A DNA stretch of 46,198 bases from the NCBI GenBank assembly GCA_020720115.1, contig DYPD01000015.1:1-46198 (forward strand), in the 5' to 3' direction. Origin of the DNA: Thiomargarita sp. (GTDB lineage Bacteria; Pseudomonadota; Gammaproteobacteria; Beggiatoales; Beggiatoaceae). The notes below the pieces were generated by a model, which searched no databases, was not told where the DNA came from, and was given only the letters and a program-made list of their open reading frames with translations. The first letter of the stretch is position 1; the number at the start of each line of letters is the position of its first letter. Positions 17,975-30,332 of this stretch are shown here, in pieces. A program made the position numbers and the translations under genes.

Positions 17975-18010
17975 GAGGCGCATACCGCTTGCGCCTCAAG
18001 CCTGTTTTTA
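17975..18010 (+). terminator. Intrinsic terminator of zwf
   Basis: An 8-bp stem GAGGCGCA/TGCGCCTC (17975-17982 with 17990-17997) is followed by AAGCCTGTTTTTA; the T run is slightly displaced. The rest of the 360-bp gap to tusA shows no gene and no clear promoter. Confidence 0.7.
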
Positions 18011-18319
18011 TATCTCTACTCTTTTATCACCTCTTTGGCGTCTTTACAGTCCATTTTTTTACCAGGCTTTGCCAGACATATCAAAAAAACTTGCAATGCG
18101 ATTACTATACGCCAAAGCCCGTCTTATATTGTCTTAAATCCTGTCACGCTATTGCGCCTTAACGGATAAAAATACACGGCGTAACAGGCTTTTAAGTTAT
18201 CTTTACACTCCATAATCCAGGTGCTTTTGTGCCGATTTGCACACCTCTGTTTTGCCTGTCCCTTGTAAATGCCTCGGTGCATCATCACTGTTTTAATACC
18301 ACCCAAGGAGTGCTTAAAT

Positions 18320-18550
18320 ATGAAAGAAATTGAAATTGATGTGACTGAAATGGCTTGCCCAATGCCTTTAATCCGCATTAAAAAGGCGGTCAAAGAAATG
18401 CAGCCAGGAGATTTATTGAGAGTTGTCGGTAATGATCCTATTTTTGAAGATACCGTCCGCGATTTTTGTGAAGAAAATACCCACGAAATTGTCGAATGTG
18501 CTCAAGATGGGCGACTGGTTAATTTGGTTTTAAAAATAGGCAAGCAATAA
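18320..18550 (+). CDS. tusA: TusA-family sulfur carrier protein
   Basis: 76 residues from ATG 18320, with AAGGAG 9 bp upstream. The active cysteine C13 lies in the family motif EMACPMPLIRIKKAV; the middle (MQPGDLLRVVGNDPIFEDTVRDFC) is typical. TusA proteins carry a persulfide on this cysteine, for tRNA thiolation in most bacteria or for delivering sulfur to the Dsr or sHdr oxidation systems in sulfur oxidisers. Here the next gene is DsrE2-like, the pairing known from sulfur-oxidiser rhd-tusA-dsrE2 clusters, though no rhodanese gene is present. That favours a role in oxidative sulfur trafficking, as an inference from context. Confidence 0.92.
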   Translation: MKEIEIDVTEMACPMPLIRIKKAVKEMQPGDLLRVVGNDPIFEDTVRDFCEENTHEIVECAQDGRLVNLVLKIGKQ

Positions 18551-18594
18551 GCTTTTAAGTGCAACGCTTAAAATACCAACAGAGGAGATGGAGC

Positions 18595-19137
18595 ATGGCA
18601 GAAGAAAAGAAAACCGCCACAATTATGTTACTCAGTGGTGATATGGATAGAGCTTTAATTGCCTTCATGATTGCTACTGGTTATGCAGCAATGGGGATGG
18701 AAGTCAAAATGTGGTTTACCCTGTGGGGCGCTAATTGCTTAAAGAAACGCCAAAGCTTTTGGCACAAGCTATTTCGCCGTAAAAAATACGATAAAGCCAA
18801 AGAAAGCCGTTATCGGGTATTAGAAACTGATAGTGCTATGCAAGACCTGGTAGAGCTGGTAAATACTGGCGACTCTTCTTGTATGTCTTTATCGCGTTTA
18901 AATTTAATGGGCATGGGACCACCGATTTTTAAGTATTTACTGAAACGCAAGCATTTACCTGACGTAGAGGAACTCATCCAAGCAGCAGTGGATTTAGAAA
19001 TCAGTTTTACCATTTGCCAAATCTGTGTTGATGCTTTGGGATTAAGCCTAGATGAACTGGTCGCACCTGCTGATGTGCGAGGTGTGTCTGGTTATATGCA
19101 AGATTCCACTCACGCGCATATCAATTTGATTATCTAA
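18595..19137 (+). CDS. DsrE2-type DsrE/DsrF-like family protein
   Basis: 180 residues from ATG 18595 (AGAGGAGA upstream; 44 bp after tusA). The N-terminal part (KTATIMLLSGDMDRALIAFMIATGYAAMGMEVKMWFTLWG) is the hydrophobic DsrE-like fold; C48 follows in GANCLKK. After a basic insertion (KLFRRKKYDKAKESR) comes LMGMGPPIFKYLLKRKHLPDVEELI and then C141-x2-C144 in FTICQICVDALGLSLDELV, matching DsrE2 proteins of sulfur oxidisers. These are thought to exchange persulfide sulfur with TusA. It lies 15 bp before the phosphatase gene, so the three genes are probably one operon. Confidence 0.85.
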   Translation: MAEEKKTATIMLLSGDMDRALIAFMIATGYAAMGMEVKMWFTLWGANCLKKRQSFWHKLFRRKKYDKAKESRYRVLETDSAMQDLVELVNTGDSSCMSLSRLNLMGMGPPIFKYLLKRKHLPDVEELIQAAVDLEISFTICQICVDALGLSLDELVAPADVRGVSGYMQDSTHAHINLII

Positions 19138-19152
19138 CTGATTATCTAAGGC

Positions 19153-20670
19153 ATGAACGCTATTTCACTCTCAAATGCACAAGAAAAGCTGCTGGATGAA
19201 TTGCGTAGCCTGCGTGCTAATGAACGCAGTTTGCGCGAAGAAAATGCAACTTTGCGAGTGCTCTGTCAGGAGAAAGACGCTAGCAAGGTTTTACAACGCT
19301 ATGAAACTGAATTGAACTTGATGCGTGAAATCAGTTTAGTGATTGTGTCTGAATTGGATTTGAAGACTGTGCTCAATTTGGTTGCACGCAAAGCCGCAGA
19401 AGTCATTCAAGCAGAAACCCTATTAGTGCCCATGATTAATCAAGATCGTCAACGCTATACTTATTTGGCTGCGGTAGGCGAGAATGCTGAAGAAATCATC
19501 GGTACTGATCATAAAATTCATGTCGGTATGTGTGGGTGGGTGCTGGTCAATGAAAGACCTTTGTTATTTGGACAGCCCGAAGAATGGTGGATGAATAATA
19601 AAACCCATTGGGAAGAAGGCATGGCATCCGCTTTGTTGGTGCCTTTAATTGGTAAGCAAGGCATTATTGGGGGGCTTTCTGGTTTAGGAAAGAAAGGCGG
19701 CGGCAGTTTTTCGGAGCGGGATTTGGAACTCTTGAGCATTTTTGCTTCGCAAGTGGGGGTTGCTGTAGAAAATGCGCGACTGTTTGGAGAACTGTCTGAT
19801 TTAGCCGCTAATCTTGAGCAGCGCGTGGCACAGCGTACCGCCGAACTTGCCAAAGCCAATGAGCAAATTATTAAATTAAATAGGTGCTTGAGCGAAGAAA
19901 ATCTGCGCATGGGAACGGAATTGGAAATCACCCGCCGCTTGCAGCAAATGATTCTGCCGCGCACCGAAGAATTGCAACAAATTGATGAATTGGACATTGC
20001 AGGTTTCATGGAGCCTGCCAGCGAAGTCGGTGGCGATTATTACGACGTGCTACGCCATGACAATGGTAGCGTCAAAATCAGCATTGGCGATGTGACCGGG
20101 CATGGCTTAGAAAGCGGCGTGTTGATGCTGATGGTACAAACTGCCGTGCGCACACTGCTGGCTTACGGCGTTTCAGACCCAAAGCTGTTTATGTGCGCTC
20201 TCAACCGCGTGATTTACGATAACGTCAAACGTATGCAATCCGATAAAAACTTGACGCTCTCGTTAATTGATTACAAAGAAGGCAAACTCAGCCTCAGCGG
20301 GCAGCACGAAGAAGTCTTGTTAGTACGCGCTGGCGGCGCAGTCGAACGCATTGACACCATAGATTTGGGCTTTATGGTCGGGCTAGAACCTGACATCAGC
20401 GCCTTCGTCGCACATTCAGAATGGCAGTTGCGCCCAGGCGACACCTTGGTTTTATACACTGACGGCATCACCGAAGCCCGCAATGCAGTAGGTAAACAAT
20501 ACGGTGTTGAACATTTATGCCGGGTACTGCAAAAACACTGGCATGAATCAGCACACGCTATTCAAGAAGCGGTAGTCTCCAGCATGCGCCGGCATATCGG
20601 CAATGCGCCCGTCTGCGATGACTTAACCCTGCTGGTCATTAAGCAAAAAATCGCGGCTCTGGCAGCGTAA
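19153..20670 (+). CDS. GAF-domain SpoIIE/RsbU-type serine phosphatase
   Basis: 505 residues, soluble. An N-terminal coiled coil (residues 5-50) leads into a GAF sensor domain (about 60-215; LDLKTVLNLVARKAAEVIQAETLLV). A second coiled coil (about 215-265; LEQRVAQRTAELAKANEQIIKL) connects to a PP2C/SpoIIE domain (about 275-500) with the metal-binding motifs EVGGDYYDV, IGDVTGHGLESG, LVLYTDGITEARN and APVCDDLTLLV. Such proteins dephosphorylate anti-sigma-factor antagonists. No anti-sigma or STAS gene is adjacent. Its place 15 bp after the DsrE2-like gene suggests that the signal or target concerns sulfur metabolism; this is inference from gene order only. Confidence 0.9.
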   Translation: MNAISLSNAQEKLLDELRSLRANERSLREENATLRVLCQEKDASKVLQRYETELNLMREISLVIVSELDLKTVLNLVARKAAEVIQAETLLVPMINQDRQRYTYLAAVGENAEEIIGTDHKIHVGMCGWVLVNERPLLFGQPEEWWMNNKTHWEEGMASALLVPLIGKQGIIGGLSGLGKKGGGSFSERDLELLSIFASQVGVAVENARLFGELSDLAANLEQRVAQRTAELAKANEQIIKLNRCLSEENLRMGTELEITRRLQQMILPRTEELQQIDELDIAGFMEPASEVGGDYYDVLRHDNGSVKISIGDVTGHGLESGVLMLMVQTAVRTLLAYGVSDPKLFMCALNRVIYDNVKRMQSDKNLTLSLIDYKEGKLSLSGQHEEVLLVRAGGAVERIDTIDLGFMVGLEPDISAFVAHSEWQLRPGDTLVLYTDGITEARNAVGKQYGVEHLCRVLQKHWHESAHAIQEAVVSSMRRHIGNAPVCDDLTLLVIKQKIAALAA

Positions 20671-20873
20671 AAAACTAGCTTTTTGTACACCCCACTGACC
20701 AAACGTTTAAAAATCAGCCAAATTCAGGCGCTAAATCCAGCCAAAGCATGAACATCTTTGCCTGATGCGCTAAAATCACCCACCGCCCGGTCGTCAGCAC
20801 AGCCAAAGCCTGTATGGGCGTCCTCAAGGCTGTCATATTCACCGTTTTATCCATAAAAATCAGGGATTTTTTC

Positions 20874-21695
20874 ATGCAACAACTACAACAGATTATCGAA
20901 AACGCCTTTGAACAACGCGCCGAACTCACCCCCAGCAACGCCCCCGCTGACATCCGCACCGCCGTCAACCAAGTGCTAGAACTGCTTGACAGCGGGCAAG
21001 TGCGCGTTGCTGAAAAACAAGACGGACACTGGATCGTCAACCAATGGCTGAAAAAAGCCGTGCTACTCTCCTTTCGCATCAACGACAATGCCGTGATTCG
21101 TGATGGCTACAGCAACTACTACGACAAGGTTGCGCCCAAATTCGCCGACATGAACGCCGCACAATTCAAAGCCGCTGGCGTGCGCGTCGTTCCACCCGCC
21201 GCCGCCCGTCGCGGTGCTTACATCGCCCCTGGCGTCGTGCTTATGCCCTCCTACGTCAACATAGGCGCCTACGTTGACAGCGGCACAATGGTAGACACCT
21301 GGGCAACCGTCGGCTCTTGTGCGCAAATCGGCAAAAACGTCCATCTCTCCGGCGGCGTCGGCATCGGCGGCGTGCTCGAACCCCTGCAAGCCGCGCCCAC
21401 CATCATTGAAGACGACTGCTTCATCGGCGCCCGCTCCGAAGTCGTTGAAGGCGTGATTGTCGGCAAGGGCGCAGTCATCTCCATGGGCGTCTACATCGGG
21501 CAAAGCACCAAAATCTACCACCGCGAAACCGGCGAAGTGACTTACGGCTACATCCCCCCCGGTTCTGTTGTCGTCTCCGGCAACCTACCCTCCAAAGACG
21601 GCAAATACAGCCTCTACTGCGCTGTCATCGTCAAACAAGTAGACGAAAAAACCCGCAGCAAAGTCGGCATTAACGAATTGTTGCGCGATATTTAA
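20874..21695 (+). CDS. dapD: 2,3,4,5-tetrahydropyridine-2,6-dicarboxylate N-succinyltransferase
   Basis: 273 residues (E. coli 274) from ATG 20874. The enzyme succinylates tetrahydrodipicolinate in lysine and meso-diaminopimelate synthesis. The N-terminal helical domain ([13 protein letters not shown]) is followed by the left-handed beta-helix with hexapeptide repeats ([46 protein letters not shown]) and the C-terminal [21 protein letters not shown]. The upstream frame extension to 20814 is not family-like. The ribosome-binding site is weak (AGGGA). No other lysine gene is adjacent. Two overlapping hairpins follow the gene. Confidence 0.97.
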   Translation: MQQLQQIIENAFEQRAELTPSNAPADIRTAVNQVLELLDSGQVRVAEKQDGHWIVNQWLKKAVLLSFRINDNAVIRDGYSNYYDKVAPKFADMNAAQFKAAGVRVVPPAAARRGAYIAPGVVLMPSYVNIGAYVDSGTMVDTWATVGSCAQIGKNVHLSGGVGIGGVLEPLQAAPTIIEDDCFIGARSEVVEGVIVGKGAVISMGVYIGQSTKIYHRETGEVTYGYIPPGSVVVSGNLPSKDGKYSLYCAVIVKQVDEKTRSKVGINELLRDI

Positions 21696-21708
21696 GGGTT
21701 TCATTAAA

Positions 21709-21756
21709 ACCTGGCAGACTTAAAAAAACTGTCAGGTGTACGCTGTGCACCTTTTT
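21709..21756 (+). terminator. Terminator after dapD with an overlapping alternative hairpin
   Basis: The stem AGGTGTA/TGCACCT (21734-21740 with 21746-21752) is followed by TTTTT. The upstream ACCTGGCAG (21709-21717) pairs with CTGTCAGGT (21729-21737), which shares AGGT with the terminator stem, so the two structures exclude each other. Confidence 0.6.
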
Positions 21757-21777
21757 CAACTCAAGAGGCTCTAAAAC

Positions 21778-22233
21778 ATGAAAACCTTACAGATTGAATA
21801 CGAGCATGATTTCTACCAATGGATTTACAAAAATATCGAATTACTCAAACAACGTAAGTTTTCAGAACTTGATGTAGATACCCTGGTTGACGAGTTAGAA
21901 AGCATGGCAAAACGCGACAAGCGTGAATTGATTAGCCACCTCATGATCCTCATTGCGCACTTATTAAAATGGCAGTTCCAGCCCGAACAGCGCAGCGGCA
22001 GTTGGCAAGGTTCAATTGATGAACAACGCCTGAGAATTTTACAACAACTGGAAGAAAGCCCCAGCCTGCACAATTTTCTCACTGAATCTATCGCCGCAAG
22101 TTATCCCAATGCGCTGAAATTAGCGAACAAGGAAACCAAATTACCGATGCAACTTTTTCCTCAAGCCTGCCCCTACTCAATAGAACAACTCTTGGATGAA
22201 AATTTTTATCCCCTCACTTTTAATATAGTCTGA
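21778..22233 (+). CDS. DUF29 family protein
   Basis: 151 residues matching the DUF29 pattern: an N-terminal YEHDFYQWIYKNIELLKQRKFSELDVDTLVDELESMAKRDKRELISHLMILIAHLLKWQFQPE, then a helical second half ending CPYSIEQLLDENFYP. It is all-helical and soluble with no catalytic motif. The family is common and multicopy in cyanobacteria and filamentous sulfur bacteria; its function is not known. A ribosome-binding site (AAGAGG) lies before the ATG. It follows the dapD terminator; read-through from dapD may be adjustable given the alternative hairpin. Confidence 0.88.
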   Translation: MKTLQIEYEHDFYQWIYKNIELLKQRKFSELDVDTLVDELESMAKRDKRELISHLMILIAHLLKWQFQPEQRSGSWQGSIDEQRLRILQQLEESPSLHNFLTESIAASYPNALKLANKETKLPMQLFPQACPYSIEQLLDENFYPLTFNIV

Positions 22234-22365
22234 TTACTGGATTTTTATAATAAAAAATATATTAAATCATATACTTAATATCTATGAAAACATAATTATT
22301 GAGTAATCCTACTATAAATAGGCGCAAACCTTCTTCTCGTGCCAGCGTTCTACGCGGCGCGAGAA

Positions 22366-22418
22366 CAAGCTCGCGTTCACTGAGCCTGTCGAAGTGAACG
22401 CCGAAGTGAACGAGCTTG
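22366..22418. repeat. Palindromic repeat of the TTCACTGAGCCTGTCGAA type
   Basis: The outer arms CAAGCTCG and CGAGCTTG enclose GTTCACTGAGCCTGTCGAAGTGAAC and a second GAAGTGAAC copy. The same core recurs elsewhere in the window. It lies in the gap between the DUF29 gene and the end of the NACHT-FGE gene. Confidence 0.75.
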
Positions 22419-22464
22419 CGTTTACTAAACAACAGCAAGGGTAAAAGGGTAAAAAAGCAAAGGG

Positions 22465-25840
<3,376 letters not shown>

Positions 25841-26329
25841 TTAAAATGACTTTATTAGTTTATATGAATAATACTCAAGGCAATAAATGCTTTTGCGTAA
25901 AGGTGTTTGGATTAGGCTCCAACCAATAAAAACCCCCATGCTGTTGGCGATGGCGTCAAGTATATCCGGCGTGCGGACAGCACTAAAAGATTGCAGATAT
26001 TCGAGAAAAATGCCTAGAAAAATGAGAGACAAAAACAAGCGGAGGTGATTGCGCGGCGGATGCAGTTGGGCAAACCAGCCCATTAGAGTGGCGTAAGCTA
26101 AGAAGTGACCGAGTTTATCGTAAGAAAATAAAGTACCCAAAGAGGGCATTTTAGGGGTTAAGGAAAGCCAAACAACCAGGGCGATGAGGACGAACCCTAG
26201 TAGTTGCCAAAACCATAAAAAACGCAGATTGGGTTGCGGGAGATGACAGGTGTTTTTTGAAAAAACCTTAAATAACAGCTTGTTGCCGTATTTTTTGCAG
26301 CTTTGCAAAATTTTTTCAAAAGGTAGCAC
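25841..26329 (-). CDS. VanZ-like membrane protein
   Basis: 162 residues with four hydrophobic helices: LLGFVLIALVVWLSLTP, LGHFLAYATLMGWF, LRLFLSLIFLGIFLEYLQ and ILDAIANSMGVFIGWSL. The family signature is present (SLTPKMPS, then DKLGHFLAYATL, EYLQSF and RTPDILDAIANSMG). Members are small integral membrane proteins of unknown role in Gram-negative bacteria. The start is uncertain: 26329 is GTG with no good ribosome-binding site, and there is no ATG before the first helix. It lies 59 bp downstream of tRNA-Thr on the same strand. Confidence 0.85.
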   Translation of the reverse strand: MLPFEKILQSCKKYGNKLLFKVFSKNTCHLPQPNLRFLWFWQLLGFVLIALVVWLSLTPKMPSLGTLFSYDKLGHFLAYATLMGWFAQLHPPRNHLRLFLSLIFLGIFLEYLQSFSAVRTPDILDAIANSMGVFIGWSLIQTPLRKSIYCLEYYSYKLIKSF

Positions 26330-26388
26330 GAGAGTAGAACGAAAAAGGGCGAGCTGGTTTTGATGCCTAAAAAAGCCTTTAAATTCAA

Positions 26389-26461
<73 letters not shown>

Positions 26462-26511
26462 GAGAAACGAGCATTTTACTGTATTTTTTGGTTTAAGTAA
26501 AAATTTCTATT

Positions 26512-28446
26512 TCAGACGCGGGGTTGTTCAACTGCCGCTGTTAAGCGTTTTTGCGTCTCTGGGGTGAGGGAAATTCCCAGCCGCTTTAAGTGCTGTGTCA
26601 CGGCTTGCAAGATGCCTTGTTTGTCTAGCCCAGCATCCGCCAGAAGTTGACTTTGGCTGCCGTGTTGGATGTAAGTATCTGGTAAACCTAGATTTAACAG
26701 CGGGATGCGTAGCCCTTGAGTCTGTAGATATTCGTTGATACCGCTGCCCGCACCGCCCATCACTGCATTTTCCTCCAGTGTGACGAGCAGCTCGTGTGTT
26801 TGTGCGGCGACAAGCACTTGTGCTGCGTCCAGTGGCTTAACAAAACGCATGTTTACTACGCTGGCGTTGAGCACTTCGGCGGCTTGTAGGGCGGGTTGTA
26901 CTAAGCTGCCAAAGGCTAAAAATGCGATTTTGCGCCCTTCCCGTCGTACTTCGCCCTTGCCGATGGGCAGGGTGGTTTTAACATCTGACTGCACTTCTAC
27001 GCCGGGTCCTGAGCCTCGCGGATAGCGCACTACTGCGGGTCCTGTGTGGGCAAAGCCGGTGTTGAGCATGAGTCGGCATTCGTTTTCATCGGCGGGCGCC
27101 ATGATCAGCATGTTGGGAATGCAGCGCAAATAGCTGAGATCGAAGCTGCCCGCATGGGTGGGTCCGTCAGTGCCGACTAAGCCTGCGCGATCAACGGCGA
27201 ATAATACGGGAAGATTTTGCAGTGCGACATCGTGAATCAGTTGATCATAAGCGCGTTGCAAAAAGGTGGAATAAATCGCCACAACGGGCTTTAAGCCCTC
27301 GCACGCCATGCCGGCAGCTAGGGTCACGCTGTGCTGTTCGGCGATGCCTACGTCAAAATAACGCTGCGGAAAACGCTCGGAAAAGCGCACCATGCCTGAG
27401 CCTTCGCGCATGGCGGGGGTAATGCCGATAAGGCGCTCGTCGTGGGCTGCCATGTCGCATAGCCAGTCGCCGAAAACCTTGGTATAGGTAGGTTTGCTAG
27501 GCGATTTAGCTTCCATTTTGCCGCTGATTTTGTTGAAAGCACTGACCCCGTGATAGGTGCAGGGATCGGCTTCGGCGGGCGCGTAGCCTTTGCCTTTTTT
27601 CGTGATCACATGCAGAAATTGCGGACCTTCTAATTCTCGCACATTATTTAACGTATTGAGTAACATAGGTAAATCGTGACCATCTACTGGACCTATGTAA
27701 TTGAAACCGAGTTCTTCAAATAGGGTGCCAGGCACAAACATGCCTTTCATGTGTTCTTCGGTCAAACGCGCCAGCTCGCGCAATTGCGAGGGCATGTTTT
27801 GTAAGATTTTTTTGCCACTTTCGCGCACACCTGTGTACAAGGAGCTGGATAAAACCCGCCCTAGGTATTGTTGCAAAGCCCCGACATTGGGCGAAATGGA
27901 CATCTCGTTGTCGTTGAGAATGACCAGCAAATTGGCATCCAAATCGCCGGCGTGATTAAGCGCCTCAAATGCCATGCCTGCCGTCATAGCGCCATCGCCA
28001 ATCACCGCCACCACACGGCGATTTTCGCCTTTTTGCTGGGCTGCCAGCGCCATACCGAGCGCGGCGCTGATGGAGGTGCTGGAGTGCCCAACGCCGAAGG
28101 TGTCATATGGACTTTCGCAACGCTTGGGAAAGCCTGAAATACCACCGTATTGGCGGATTTGATGCAGGGCTTCGCGGCGCTCGGTAAGGATTTTGTGCGG
28201 ATAGCTTTGATGACCGACATCCCAGACTAAGCGATCATTGGGTGTATCAAAGGCATAATGTAAGGCAATGGTCAATTCCACCACGCCGAGATTGGAGGAA
28301 AAATGACCGCCGGTTTCGCTGATGGTCGCAATTAAAAAACCGCGCAATTCTTCTGCCAAGCGGATCAGTTCAGTACTGGACAATTGGCGAAGTTGCTGAG
28401 GATTATCAATGCGTTCCAGCAAAGGATAGGAATTAAAGTCAGTCAT
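26512..28446 (-). CDS. dxs: 1-deoxy-D-xylulose-5-phosphate synthase
   Basis: 644 residues (usual 620-640). A thiamine-diphosphate enzyme that condenses pyruvate and glyceraldehyde 3-phosphate, the first step of the MEP isoprenoid route. Visible: [43 protein letters not shown], the ThDP/Mg motif [32 protein letters not shown], the transketolase middle domain with [18 protein letters not shown], and the C-terminal domain. No ispA or xseB is next to it, unlike E. coli. tRNA-Thr follows on the same strand and may be on the same primary transcript. Confidence 0.98.
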   Translation of the reverse strand: MTDFNSYPLLERIDNPQQLRQLSSTELIRLAEELRGFLIATISETGGHFSSNLGVVELTIALHYAFDTPNDRLVWDVGHQSYPHKILTERREALHQIRQYGGISGFPKRCESPYDTFGVGHSSTSISAALGMALAAQQKGENRRVVAVIGDGAMTAGMAFEALNHAGDLDANLLVILNDNEMSISPNVGALQQYLGRVLSSSLYTGVRESGKKILQNMPSQLRELARLTEEHMKGMFVPGTLFEELGFNYIGPVDGHDLPMLLNTLNNVRELEGPQFLHVITKKGKGYAPAEADPCTYHGVSAFNKISGKMEAKSPSKPTYTKVFGDWLCDMAAHDERLIGITPAMREGSGMVRFSERFPQRYFDVGIAEQHSVTLAAGMACEGLKPVVAIYSTFLQRAYDQLIHDVALQNLPVLFAVDRAGLVGTDGPTHAGSFDLSYLRCIPNMLIMAPADENECRLMLNTGFAHTGPAVVRYPRGSGPGVEVQSDVKTTLPIGKGEVRREGRKIAFLAFGSLVQPALQAAEVLNASVVNMRFVKPLDAAQVLVAAQTHELLVTLEENAVMGGAGSGINEYLQTQGLRIPLLNLGLPDTYIQHGSQSQLLADAGLDKQGILQAVTQHLKRLGISLTPETQKRLTAAVEQPRV

Positions 28447-28824
28447 AGGTGCGCACTTTATTATCTATTAGTATCTGAAAGAAAGAAAATTTGGGGCGGG
28501 TAACGGACAATAGTCGCGCAGGCAGGCTATAAATGCAAGACGCTTTTTCTTAAACCCTAGCTTTAACAAAGACTAAGAAGCTTAAAATCAAAGCGTTTTA
28601 CGCTTGCCATGCAGCACGCAACAAGTGCATTCACGCCTAACAGTGATTCAGCAGCTTGTGCGCCTTGATTCCATTTGTAACCTTTTGCTTTTATCATGGG
28701 GGCACTTTTCTCAGTCAAAAAGACCATTGGCAAACTGGCTGTCTGCGTTTAACAGGTTGCACTCAACTCTGTATAGCCAGTGTCCATGCACAAAATTAAG
28801 CCGTTATTAAGGAGCTATTAAAAC
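28447..28824. other. Intergenic region between divergent dxs and aceF
   Basis: 378 bp without a credible gene. It must contain promoters of both genes. AAGGAG lies 10 bp before the aceF ATG. I see no recognisable operator or structured RNA. Confidence 0.4.
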
Positions 28825-30105
28825 ATGCTAACAATTAAAAATATTCCCCTACCGGATATTGGAAACTTTTCCGGGGTGGAAGTTATAGAGGTGATGGTAA
28901 AAGCGGGCGATAGTATCAGCGCAGAAGCTTCGCTGGTGACCTTGGAAAGTGACAAGGCGGCAATGGAAATCCCCTGCCCCGATAGCGGAAAAGTACACGA
29001 AGTGCTGGTGAAAGTCGGCGATAAGGTGTCTCAAGGTACTTTACTCATTACCTTGGAAGTGAGCGAAGAGGGTGGCGCAGTGGCAGATACGCCGATGCTT
29101 CCGCCGTCGCGTGCGGCGCTGGAATCGCCCAGCGCACCGCCGCCCGCACCAGAAGCCAAGCAACCGCCGCCAGCACTGGTGCGGATTGATGATTCCTTGC
29201 GTCCCAAAGCGCACGCCAGCCCTTCAGTGCGTCGTTTTGCCCGCGAGTTAGGCGCAGACTTGAGCAAAGTGAAAGCTTCTGGGCGCAAAAATCGCATTCT
29301 GAAAGAAGATGTACAAGCCTTTGTCAAAAGCGAACTCAGCAAGCCGGCGGCTGCACCAAGCGGCGGTTTTGCCTTGCCAGAGATGCCAGAGATTGATTTT
29401 AGCCAATTTGGTGAAATTGAAACCAAGGCTTTTTCGCGTATCAAAAAACTCTCAGGTCCCGCGTTACACCGCAGTTGGCTGCATATTCCGCATGTCACAC
29501 AATTTGATGAAGCCGACATCACGGATTTAGAAGCTTTTCGCAATAGCCTAAAACCTGAAGCTGAAAAACGTGGGGTTAAAGTCACGCCGCTGGCATTTTT
29601 GATTAAAGCTGCCGTTGCCGCGCTGAAAGCCTATCCCGATTTCAACGCTTCACTGGCGCCTGATAAAGAAAGCCTGATTCTCAAAAAATATTTTCACATT
29701 GGCTTTGCCGTAGATACGCCCGGCGGTTTAGTGGTGCCGGTCATCCGCGATGTAAATTTCAAAGGCATTTTTGAAATCGCCACCGAGTTAGCCACCTTTG
29801 GCGAAAAAGCCCGCGCTGGCAAATTAGCGCCCGCCGATATGCAAGGCGGCTGCTTTACCATTTCCAGCCTAGGTAGCATTGGCGGCACCGCCTTTACGCC
29901 CATTATTAATGCGCCGGAAGTAGCGATTCTTGGCGTATCCAAAGCCAAAATGCAGCCAGTATACGAACAGGGCGCATTCGTGCCGCGCCTGATGTTACCG
30001 CTGTGCTTATCCTACGATCACCGCGTGGTTGACGGCGCACAAGCCGCTCGCTTCACCAGTTATTTAAGCTACATTTTGTCTGACGTGCGGCGTTTGCTGG
30101 TGTAG
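28825..30105 (+). CDS. aceF: Pyruvate dehydrogenase E2, dihydrolipoyllysine acetyltransferase
   Basis: 426 residues. A single lipoyl domain with modified lysine K44 (LESDKAAMEIP), an Ala/Pro-rich linker, the subunit-binding domain (ASPSVRRFARELGADLSKVKASGRKNRILKEDV) and the acetyltransferase domain ending in DHRVVDG (H399, D403). E. coli AceF has three lipoyl domains; this is the shorter one-lipoyl form. It carries acetyl groups to CoA in the pyruvate dehydrogenase complex. aceE and lpd are not adjacent, so it is apparently transcribed alone here. The lipoyl and core sequences favour pyruvate over 2-oxoglutarate; sucB is separate at 4702-5946. Confidence 0.95.
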   Translation: MLTIKNIPLPDIGNFSGVEVIEVMVKAGDSISAEASLVTLESDKAAMEIPCPDSGKVHEVLVKVGDKVSQGTLLITLEVSEEGGAVADTPMLPPSRAALESPSAPPPAPEAKQPPPALVRIDDSLRPKAHASPSVRRFARELGADLSKVKASGRKNRILKEDVQAFVKSELSKPAAAPSGGFALPEMPEIDFSQFGEIETKAFSRIKKLSGPALHRSWLHIPHVTQFDEADITDLEAFRNSLKPEAEKRGVKVTPLAFLIKAAVAALKAYPDFNASLAPDKESLILKKYFHIGFAVDTPGGLVVPVIRDVNFKGIFEIATELATFGEKARAGKLAPADMQGGCFTISSLGSIGGTAFTPIINAPEVAILGVSKAKMQPVYEQGAFVPRLMLPLCLSYDHRVVDGAQAARFTSYLSYILSDVRRLLV

Positions 30106-30189
30106 CCAGGTGGCTTGCAAAAGACCTTGGAAAAGTGTGCTTTTAGATTAAAGTGAGTGCGAATTTTTTCTGCTATATCAGTTGGTTAG

Positions 30190-30261
30190 GTTATGCGCTG
30201 ACATGACTTAACCAGCAGATAACAGCAAAGCAGCGAAACCATGAGGTCAGCAGCGCGTAAC
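30190..30261 (+). promoter_or_regulatory. Possible structured leader upstream of a TonB receptor
   Basis: GTTATGCGCTGAC (30190-30202) pairs imperfectly with GTCAGCAGCGCGTAAC (30246-30261); two CAGCAAAGCAG copies lie within and after it. The cobalamin riboswitch consensus was not seen. Confidence 0.3.
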
Positions 30262-30332
30262 TCAGCAAAGCAGTTGGGTGGAATGGCACCTTATACGATT
30301 TTCTACTTTTGTTGAATTTAAGGATACCTGTT

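Noticed and set aside
21063-21521. Minus-strand open frame of 152 codons
   Set aside because: Antisense to dapD with Asp/Gly/Ala bias caused by the codon pattern of the real gene.
30106-30332. Cobalamin riboswitch before the TonB receptor
   Set aside because: None of the conserved core words could be found; only an imperfect hairpin is present.
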